NCBI RefSeq assembly: GCF_050873445.1 | Contig: NZ_JBNMIU010000055.1 | Span: forward strand, 1 to 14,511 | Direction: 5' to 3' | DNA: 14,511 nt | Source of the DNA: Acidaminococcus sp050873445 | GTDB lineage: Bacteria; Bacillota; Negativicutes; Acidaminococcales; Acidaminococcaceae | Shown: positions 7,846-13,387 of the stretch, one piece after another | Numbering within the stretch: position 1 is the stretch's first letter | Layout of the letters: every line of letters begins with the position of its first letter | Made by a program: the position numbers and the translations under genes | Notes under the pieces: generated by a model | What the model saw: the letters and a program-made list of their open reading frames with translations, nothing else | Databases searched by the model: none | Told to the model about the DNA's origin: nothing

Positions 7846-9291
7846 ATGGCATTTTTCCACGGTGTGCGGGCCAGCGAAGTGGCAACCGCCCTGGTGACTC
7901 CGGTCAACACGACCGCCGGCCTGCCAGTAGTCTTCGGTACGGCTCCGGTACACTTGACCGCTGACCCGACCAAATACGTGAACAAGCCTGTCATCTGTTA
8001 TGGCTGGGACGAAGCGGTAGCTGCCCTGGGCTACAGCGATGACTGGGACAAATATACCCTGTGCGAGGCCATGTACAGTGAATTCAAGCTGTATGCAGCA
8101 TCTCCCATCGTATTTGTAAACGTGTTGGATCCGGTTACGCATAAGAAATCTACGACCGGCAAGAGCGTAACGCTGACTGACGGCAGCGCTACTGTTATGG
8201 ACCCGGTGTTGCTGAGTACTTTGAAGGTACGAAGTACAGAAGCCGCTCAGCCTGCCAAAGAAGGTACCGATTATACTGCGGCCTGGAACGATGAAGGCCA
8301 GCTGGTGATCACGGTCGTGCCCGGTGGCACTCTGGCTGCTGCCAAAACCGTCCTGTTGGACTATGATGCAGTGGATCCCACGGCAGTGGACGCCTCTGAT
8401 ATCATTGGTGGGGCCTCTACGGAAGGCAATACCAAGGGACTGGAACTGATCGATAAGATCTATACCCAGCTGTCCCTGGTGCCCGGCATCATTGCCGCCC
8501 CTGGCTGGTCCGAAGACCCCACGGTGGCCGCTGTGATGAGGGCCAAAGCCCTGAATATCGACGGCCTGTTCCGCTGCATCGTGCTGACGGATGTGGATAC
8601 GGATAAAGCGAAGGCTTACAGCGATGTCAACGCCTGGAAGAACAAGAACAACTACACTGGCACCAACCAGGTAGTATGCTGGCCCTGTGTCCGGAACGGA
8701 GAATCTGTGTTCCATATGTCCACCCACATTATGGGGATCATCGGTGTGGTTGATGCGGCCAACAGTGACGTTCCTTACCAGAGTCCGTCCAATCAGTCCC
8801 TGCAGGCTACTGGCCTCTGCCTCAAAGACGGTACCGAAGTGAGTCTGTCCCTGACTCAGGCAAACCTGCTGAACAGCCAGGGCGTTGTTACCGGGCTGAA
8901 TTTCAACGGCGGCTGGAAGAGCTGGGGCAACTACACTGGGGCCTATCCTTCTATTACCGATGTGAAGGATTCCTTTATTTGCGACCGGCGTATGTTCGAC
9001 TGGGAGTATCAGTCTTTCATTCTGACCTACTGGCAACTAACTGACGGTCCACTGACTCCAAGGCTGATCCGGACTATCACTGATTCTGAAACCATCAAGC
9101 TGAACGGCCTGGTGGCCAGAGGCTATATGCTGGGTGCTTCCGTAAAGTTCCTGGAATCCGAGAACCCGACTACAGACCTGCTGCAGGGAATTATCCGAGT
9201 TCATGTTTACATGACGCCGCCGGTCCCGGCTCAGGAAATCGACGGAATCATGGAATACGATGTCAACAACTTCAAGAAGCTGTTTGACTAA
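7846..9291 (+). CDS. Contractile tail sheath protein (P2 gpFI family)
   Basis: This is the sheath subunit that polymerises around the tube and contracts to drive it through the cell envelope. Its 481 residues exceed P2 FI (396). The N-terminus has the family pattern FFHGVRASEVATALVTPVN, then AGLPVVFGTAPVH and the strand PVICYGWDEAVAALGYSDDW. Residues of about 90-190 form a Thr/Val/Asp-rich beta insertion, likely the exposed domain that accounts for the extra length. The conserved C-terminal domain has GGWKSWGNYTGAY, then DRRMFDWEYQSFILTYW and a final strand before MEYDVNNFKKLFD. The start ATG follows the previous stop by 2 bases, with AAAGGTGG upstream. It proves a myovirus-type tail. Confidence 0.97.
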   Translation: MAFFHGVRASEVATALVTPVNTTAGLPVVFGTAPVHLTADPTKYVNKPVICYGWDEAVAALGYSDDWDKYTLCEAMYSEFKLYAASPIVFVNVLDPVTHKKSTTGKSVTLTDGSATVMDPVLLSTLKVRSTEAAQPAKEGTDYTAAWNDEGQLVITVVPGGTLAAAKTVLLDYDAVDPTAVDASDIIGGASTEGNTKGLELIDKIYTQLSLVPGIIAAPGWSEDPTVAAVMRAKALNIDGLFRCIVLTDVDTDKAKAYSDVNAWKNKNNYTGTNQVVCWPCVRNGESVFHMSTHIMGIIGVVDAANSDVPYQSPSNQSLQATGLCLKDGTEVSLSLTQANLLNSQGVVTGLNFNGGWKSWGNYTGAYPSITDVKDSFICDRRMFDWEYQSFILTYWQLTDGPLTPRLIRTITDSETIKLNGLVARGYMLGASVKFLESENPTTDLLQGIIRVHVYMTPPVPAQEIDGIMEYDVNNFKKLFD

Positions 9292-9305
9292 AGGGAGGCG
9301 AGAGC

Positions 9306-9833
9306 ATGAGTGTCAATGTGATTCCTGAAGTCGTCAATGACATGCGGGTGTACCTGAGTGGCGCTGACGATATGATTGGCTGCAAAGAATTCAAAATGCC
9401 GAAACTGGACGCCTTGAAGGCGAATGTGGAGGGCATCGGCATCGCCGGGAAAATCGATGCCCCCATTGAGGGGCATTTCGACAGTCTGGAAGCAGAACTG
9501 ACCTGGCAGCTTCCCACAAAGACCAGTACCCGTCTGGTGGCTGGCACTACGGTGAGCCTGGATGCTTACGCAGACCTGCAGAGTTATGACGGCGGGTCTA
9601 GTGCCTACTCCCATGACTCTTATCACGTAGTGGTGCGGGGGAGAGTCAAATCCCATGACCCTGGTAAGCTGAAGGCAGGGGAGGCCATGGAAAGTAAAAC
9701 TACCATCGAATGCCACTACATCAAAATCAGTATTGGTGATACGGAACTCTGCGAAATTGATAAATTCGGTTGCAAGGCTGTGGTGAATGGCGTAGATCTG
9801 CTGGAACAGGTCCGTCGGAACATCGGGATGTAA
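9306..9833 (+). CDS. Tail tube protein (P2 gpFII family)
   Basis: This is the inner tail tube subunit, 175 residues against 172 in P2 FII. The sequence shows the typical start with a short strand, then the motif KEFKMPKLDALKANVEGIGIAGKIDAP followed by HFDSLEAELTWQL. Further on are VVRGRVKSHDPGKLKAGEAME and a late ISIGDTELCEIDKFGCKAVVNGVDLLEQVRRNIGM, which matches the ending of the family (a basic helix and an -IG- terminus). The SD AGGGAGG lies about 8 bases before ATG 9306. The sheath-tube-chaperone order is that of P2. Confidence 0.95.
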   Translation: MSVNVIPEVVNDMRVYLSGADDMIGCKEFKMPKLDALKANVEGIGIAGKIDAPIEGHFDSLEAELTWQLPTKTSTRLVAGTTVSLDAYADLQSYDGGSSAYSHDSYHVVVRGRVKSHDPGKLKAGEAMESKTTIECHYIKISIGDTELCEIDKFGCKAVVNGVDLLEQVRRNIGM

Positions 9834-9847
9834 GGGAGGAAACTTAA

Positions 9848-10171
9848 ATGGCAGAAAGAAAAAACGGGGCAGCGAAAAGCGCTGCTCCTGAAGTGCTGGA
9901 AGACAATGTAGTAGTGCTGCATAAGCCAACGGCAGATGGTACAGATAAGCTGGTCCTGGATTTTGATCATATCAATGGTCGTACCCTCATCAATTGTGAG
10001 AAGCAGGCACGGAAACTGGATCCGGCTATTACGGTACTGGCCCTGTCCCAGATGTACCAGGCTCTGGTGGCCGGAGCGGCCACAGGGCTGAAGTATGATG
10101 AAGTACTGAACCTGTCCGGCAAGGACTTCACCGCCTTGTGCCTGAAGGCACAAGGTTTTTTGCTCCAATAA
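9848..10171 (+). CDS. Tail assembly chaperone, short form (P2 gpE-like)
   Basis: This 107-residue protein lies between the tube and tape measure genes, the position of P2 gpE and lambda gpG, which keep the tape measure soluble and recruit tube subunits. After a Lys/Ala-rich N-terminus it has VLDFDHINGRTLINCEKQARKLDP, a helical segment SQMYQALVAGAATGLKYDEVLNLSGKDFTALCLKAQGFLLQ. The LSGKDF segment is typical of this chaperone group. The SD GGGAGGA precedes ATG 9848 at suitable spacing. Near its 3' end is a T TTT TTG heptamer at 10156-10162 in the right phase for a -1 shift, so this zero-frame product is the short version of a pair. The hairpin described at 10134-10155 encodes part of its C-terminus. 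Confidence 0.88.
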   Translation: MAERKNGAAKSAAPEVLEDNVVVLHKPTADGTDKLVLDFDHINGRTLINCEKQARKLDPAITVLALSQMYQALVAGAATGLKYDEVLNLSGKDFTALCLKAQGFLLQ

Positions 10172-10341
10172 AATTGATTGTTGAAGAAATCCGCGTGTCC
10201 TGTTTGCGATTGGCCAAATACAGCCAGTCGCCCCTGGATTTCTTCCTGGAGATGCCTGTAACAGACCTGTGTGGGTGGATAGAGACAGTCAACGGTGAGA
10301 TTGAAGCTGAAGAGGAAGCATGCAGCAAGACAAAAAAATAG
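9848..10341 (+). CDS. Tail assembly chaperone, -1 frameshift fusion (P2 gpE+E'-like)
   Basis: This is the extended chaperone: 105 residues read in the zero frame to the TTG codon ending at 10162, then the ribosome slips back one base and reads GCT CCA ATA from 10162 to the TAG at 10339-10341, adding 59 residues for a total of 164. The added part is hydrophobic then acidic: LIVEEIRVSCLRLAKYSQSP, then DFFLEMPVTDLCGWIETVNG and EAEEEACSKTKK. The segment around FLEMPVTDLCGWIE resembles the small GpE-type domain found in P2 E'. That domain is thought to bind the tape measure. The extension has no obvious own SD and start, which supports a frameshift rather than a separate gene. The exact site is strongly indicated by the heptamer and frame, but is not proven. 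Confidence 0.82.
10134..10155 (+). other. Perfect 9-bp hairpin immediately upstream of frameshift site
   Basis: The arms CCTTGTGCC (10134-10142) and GGCACAAGG (10147-10155) are exact reverse complements around a TGAA loop, and the run of six T begins at the next base. A G-U pair could extend the stem by one. Seen alone this has the form of a rho-independent terminator. It lies inside the coding region, ahead of the slippery heptamer rather than after it, where classical stimulating structures are found. Confidence 0.85.
10156..10162 (+). other. Slippery heptamer T TTT TTG (-1 frameshift or slippage site)
   Basis: The heptamer follows the X XXY YYZ rule in the zero frame (GGT TTT TTG CTC CAA TAA). 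The same heptamer type is known for the gpE/E' frameshift of phage P2. The zero-frame stop is only three codons past the site, and the -1 frame stays open for 59 codons. Confidence 0.88.
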
Positions 10342-10364
10342 CCCCCTCGAAAATGAGGGGGCTA
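10332..10364 (-). terminator. Strong intrinsic terminator of the leftward gene
   Basis: Arms TAGCCCCCTC (10339-10348) and GAGGGGGCTA (10355-10364) pair over 10 bp around a GAAAAT loop. On the minus strand the stem is followed directly by seven T (A7 at 10332-10338 on the plus strand), 8 bases past the stop codon of the leftward gene. Read rightward, the hairpin is followed only by TGAAAATTTT, so it should work mainly leftward. The stop codon of the chaperone extension lies within the stem. Confidence 0.88.
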
Positions 10365-10372
10365 TGAAAATT

Positions 10373-10624
10373 TTAAGGAAGACGCTTCGGATCCAGATGG
10401 AGATCCGTTCTAATCGGGCCGTCGGGATGAGATTCATACCAGGCAGCTTTTTGACGTTCGCGTTCTTCTTCGAGGAGTTTTTGTCTGGCTAAGTAATGCT
10501 GCCATTCTTTTTCTTCCTCTTCCATCCGTTTATTTTCTTCTTCAATTCGTTGTATTTCTGTTTTTGTTTCTTTACACATTTCGGGGAGTGCTGCGGCACA
10601 ACACAGTAATAAAAAGGAATTCAT
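10373..10624 (-). CDS. Leftward moron-like gene: small coiled-coil protein with hydrophobic N-terminus
   Basis: I do not recognise this 83-residue protein. It is the only gene on the minus strand and fills the gap between chaperone and tape measure. The N-terminus (MNSFLLLCCAAALP) is a short hydrophobic stretch with paired cysteines C8 C9. It lacks the basic n-region and clear lipobox of a standard signal peptide. Residues 19-60 form a highly charged Glu/Lys/Arg helix with coiled-coil character (IQRIEEENKRMEEEEKEW and LLEEERERQKAAW), followed by a Pro/Asp-rich C-terminus. AAGGGGG lies 7 bases before ATG. The gene has its own extended -10 promoter and a strong terminator, and its codons are visibly more A-rich than those of its neighbours, all signs of an independently acquired unit. 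An envelope-associated role is possible, but nothing fixes a function. It could also be a decayed fragment. Confidence 0.72.
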   Translation of the reverse strand: MNSFLLLCCAAALPEMCKETKTEIQRIEEENKRMEEEEKEWQHYLARQKLLEEERERQKAAWYESHPDGPIRTDLHLDPKRLP

Positions 10625-10645
10625 AATATTACCCCCTTTTTATAA

Positions 10646-10654
10646 AGTATACCA
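10646..10654 (-). promoter_or_regulatory. Extended -10 promoter for the leftward gene
   Basis: On the minus strand the sequence TGG TATACT gives an extended -10 element with five of six consensus bases in the hexamer. No good -35 is present 16-18 bases upstream, which extended -10 promoters can tolerate. Transcription would start close to 10639, giving a leader of about 15 bases that holds the AAGGGGG ribosome-binding site. It faces away from the tape measure gene and lies just upstream of that gene's SD. Confidence 0.5.
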
Positions 10655-10675
10655 CATGAGGGAGGTGACGGGCTA

Positions 10676-13186
10676 GTGGCTGGTAGAATAATGGAACTGG
10701 CCATCGCCATCAAGGGTAAGATTGATGGCTCTTTATCAGCATCTACAAAGGACACGGCGCAAAGTATCGGCGCACTGAAAGATAAGCTGAAACAGCTGAA
10801 TAATGTTGGCAGTATGGCCAATACGTGGGTTACCGCAGCTAAGGCCGTACGTGACTATAAAAACGAATTGGGGCAGGCTCAGCAAGCTGTTCGTCAAGCA
10901 TCCGCCGCACTTGATACTTCTGGCGACAAGGCTGCGAAAGTCCAAAACAATTACACCGCAGCTAAAAACCGTGTGCAACAGATGGGAGTGGCATTGCATC
11001 AAAGCCGGCTGTTGTTAGCCGGTGTAAGCAGCGAACTGGAATCTGCAGGTTTTTCCACCAAGAATTTTGCCCAAAGTCAGGCCGAGCTAAAGAACCAAAT
11101 CGAGGCAGCAAACAAAGCACTGGACGCTCAACAGAAGAAAGCCGCAGCCCAGCAAAAGGTTAAAATGGCTAAAGCTGAGCAGAACGGGGCTAAGCATGAC
11201 TTGATGACCTCTTTCGCAAACTTCCAGGGAGGCATGGCTACCGCACAATCCTTTGCGGCCCCTCTGGTGAGCTCCGTTCAGGTAGCTGCCAACTTTGAGC
11301 AGGCTATGTCCAAAGTACAGGCCATCACCAATGCTGATAATGCCGATATGCAGAAGTTATCTGCAACGGCCCGGGATCTGGGGGCGAGTACAAAGTTTTC
11401 TGCCACTCAGTCGGCCCAGGCTATGAGCTACCTGGGCATGGCGGGCTGGAAAACTGACCAGATCATTTCCGGCATGCCAGGGCTTTTGGATTTGGCGGCG
11501 GCGTCAGGTACGGATCTGGCGCTTACTGCCGACATCGTTTCCGATGATTTAACTGCTTTTGGGATGAGCGCTGATCAGGCCGGGAAGATGGCTGATGTGT
11601 TTGCGGCGACTGCCACGAATTCCAACACCAACACCCAGCTACTGGGTGATACCTTTAAGTATGCAGGTGCTGTAGCGGGTGCACTGGGGTATAAACTCGA
11701 AGATGTTGCTGTGGCCACCGGGATGATGGCCAATGCGGGCATCAAAGGCGAACAGGCTGGCACTGCTTTGCGGTCAATCATGACCAGGATGGTGGCTCCT
11801 ACAAAAGAGTCTGGAACGGCAATGGATGCCCTGGGCATATCAGTCACGAATGCTGACGGCAGCGTGAAACCACTTGCCCAGACTATCGCGGAATTGCGGC
11901 AGAAGTTTGCCGGTCTTTCCGATTCGGAGAAGGCTCAGTATGCTTCCATGATCGCCGGTAAAGAAGGCATGAGCGGTTTCTTGGCTCTGGTGAACGGGTC
12001 TGATGCAGACTTTGAAAAGCTGGTCAAGGCAATCCAAAATTCTGATGGTGCGGCCAAAAGAATGGCCAAGACCATGAATGCCAATGCACGTGGAGCATTG
12101 GTACAGCTGCAGTCTGCTACAGAATCGGTACAGATTTCTGTAGGTAATGTGTTCCTGCCTATCCTGGCCAGGGCAGCTACTGCCCTGGCTGGTGTGGCTG
12201 CTCGTTTCGCAGGATGGGCAGCAAAGAATCCCCAGCTTGTGGCCACACTGGCGGCTGTTGCCGGGGTAGTGGCGGCTGTGGTAATGGGGCTTCTGGGGTT
12301 CAGCGTAGTGGTATCTATGTTCAGCTACGTGTCGAGCAGCATCAAGCTTTTCCAGGCGGCCATGCAAAGCGCCCAGATCGCCACGAAACTCATGACGGTG
12401 GCCCAGGCGGCGCTGAATTTTGTCATGAGTCTGAACCCTGTCGCCCTCGTGGTGATCGGTGTGCTGGCTTTGATCGCCGCATTGATGGTGCTTTATAACA
12501 AAAGCGAAACCGTCCGGAACTTCATCGACTGGGCAGCGAAGAGCATCGCGGAAGCATTTAATGCGGCATGGGCTGCTATCTGCGAGGGAATCGCTTCTGC
12601 CGCTTCCTGGATTATCAGTCAGTGGAAGTATATCTATGATACTGCTTGTGATGCGTGGAACGCTATCGTGAGCGCCGTCGAAGGTGTATGGGATACAATT
12701 TACGGAATTATTGATAACGGCGTCAAGTATGTGCAGGATAAATGGGAGCAGCTGAAGGCAATCTTCAGTTCTCCTATTACTGCTGCGGTGAATTTCATCA
12801 CTACCGGATCCACGACGGGGGCACCGGAAAAACATGCTTACGGCGGCCTGATTTCCCGGCCCACCCTCAGCTGGGTAGGCGAGGCCGGCGACCCGGAAAT
12901 GATCGTACCCATCAACCGGACACAGAACGCCATGCGGCTGTGGCAGTCTGCCGGGCAGATGCTGGGAGTGAGGGCGTTGCAGCCGGTGAAAGACCCGGCT
13001 CCGCTCCTTAACAGGGGGCAGTCAGTGACGGTGAACTTCGCCCCGACTGTCCAGGTAACCGGTGGGGCCGCTACAGCCGACCAGATCCGGCAGGTGCTGT
13101 GGGAACAGAAAAGCCAGTTCGAAGCAAGTTTCCGCAGGATGTACCAGGATATGGTGCAGCGGGAAAGGAGGCTCTCTTTTGAGTAA
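10676..13186 (+). CDS. Tail tape measure protein, TP901 family
   Basis: This protein sets tail length and is ejected during infection. It has 836 residues. The N-terminal 200 are helical, Ala/Gln/Lys-rich, with coiled-coil character. Residues of about 204-440 form the TP901 core (NFEQAMSKVQAITNA, then SAQAMSYLGMAGWKT and GIKGEQAGTALRSIM). Two hydrophobic segments at about 521-550 and 589-607 are probable membrane-spanning parts. The C-terminus has AYGGLISRPTLSWVGEAGDPE, the usual end motif of tape measures, then a basic helix. No lysozyme or peptidase domain is seen. By the usual rule of about 0.15 nm per residue the tail would be near 125 nm. The start is GTG 10676 with GGAGGTGA 7 bases upstream; the in-frame ATG at 10691 has no such SD. 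Confidence 0.96.
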   Translation: MAGRIMELAIAIKGKIDGSLSASTKDTAQSIGALKDKLKQLNNVGSMANTWVTAAKAVRDYKNELGQAQQAVRQASAALDTSGDKAAKVQNNYTAAKNRVQQMGVALHQSRLLLAGVSSELESAGFSTKNFAQSQAELKNQIEAANKALDAQQKKAAAQQKVKMAKAEQNGAKHDLMTSFANFQGGMATAQSFAAPLVSSVQVAANFEQAMSKVQAITNADNADMQKLSATARDLGASTKFSATQSAQAMSYLGMAGWKTDQIISGMPGLLDLAAASGTDLALTADIVSDDLTAFGMSADQAGKMADVFAATATNSNTNTQLLGDTFKYAGAVAGALGYKLEDVAVATGMMANAGIKGEQAGTALRSIMTRMVAPTKESGTAMDALGISVTNADGSVKPLAQTIAELRQKFAGLSDSEKAQYASMIAGKEGMSGFLALVNGSDADFEKLVKAIQNSDGAAKRMAKTMNANARGALVQLQSATESVQISVGNVFLPILARAATALAGVAARFAGWAAKNPQLVATLAAVAGVVAAVVMGLLGFSVVVSMFSYVSSSIKLFQAAMQSAQIATKLMTVAQAALNFVMSLNPVALVVIGVLALIAALMVLYNKSETVRNFIDWAAKSIAEAFNAAWAAICEGIASAASWIISQWKYIYDTACDAWNAIVSAVEGVWDTIYGIIDNGVKYVQDKWEQLKAIFSSPITAAVNFITTGSTTGAPEKHAYGGLISRPTLSWVGEAGDPEMIVPINRTQNAMRLWQSAGQMLGVRALQPVKDPAPLLNRGQSVTVNFAPTVQVTGGAATADQIRQVLWEQKSQFEASFRRMYQDMVQRERRLSFE

Positions 13187-13385
13187 AATATATACCACTG
13201 TCCAGGGAGATGTGTGGGATTTCATATCTTATAAGGTTTATGGCAGCGAGCGGTATATCGGTACTCTTATGGAGGCAAATCCCAAGCACGCTGACACAGC
13301 TGTATTCCCTTCCGGGGTAATCCTTACGTGCCCGGATGTGGAAACCCCTGTGAGCCGGTTCCTGCCGCCCTGGAAGGAGGGCTGA
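13179..13385 (+). CDS. Tail protein X, LysM-like (P2 gpX family)
   Basis: This 68-residue protein matches P2 gpX (67 residues). The sequence shows the LysM-like pattern YTTVQGDVWDFISYKVYGSE, then IGTLMEANPKHAD and VFPSGVILTCPDV, the family's fingerprint. It ends with FLPPWKEG, close to the usual -PPW- ending. The start is TTG 13179, 7 bases after AAAGGAGG. This gives the length expected for the family, while reading further upstream runs back through the tape measure in another frame. It overlaps the end of the tape measure gene by 8 bases. In P2 it is thought to act at the tail tip; its place directly before the hub gene agrees. Confidence 0.92.
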   Translation: MSKIYTTVQGDVWDFISYKVYGSERYIGTLMEANPKHADTAVFPSGVILTCPDVETPVSRFLPPWKEG

Positions 13386-13387
13386 CC

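Noticed and set aside
7840..9036. Minus-strand open frame of about 400 codons opposite the sheath gene
   Set aside because: The sheath on the plus strand is unmistakable. The antisense product is His/Gly/Val-rich with no family pattern.
10138..10341. The chaperone extension as an independent gene from GTG 10138
   Set aside because: The GTG lies in the hairpin with no SD, and the frame relation to the T TTT TTG site explains it as a frameshift extension.
10339..10374. The 10-bp hairpin as the terminator of the rightward operon
   Set aside because: Rightward, the T tract is displaced and weak (TGAAAATTTT) and essential tail genes follow. The T7 tract is on the minus strand, so it serves the leftward gene.
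10295..10492. Plus-strand open frame of 65 codons overlapping the terminator and the leftward gene
   Set aside because: It has no SD, runs through the terminator hairpin, and is opposite a better supported leftward gene.
10656..10676. Seven-codon mini-cistron ATG AGG GAG GTG ACG GGC TAG whose stop overlaps the tape measure GTG (TAGTG)
   Set aside because: It has no SD of its own and is mostly the tape measure SD itself. A coupling role is possible but probably it is a chance frame.
11840..12835. Minus-strand open frame of about 330 codons opposite the tape measure
   Set aside because: Its composition is typical of an antisense shadow (many His, Arg, Cys, Ser) and it has no supporting signals.
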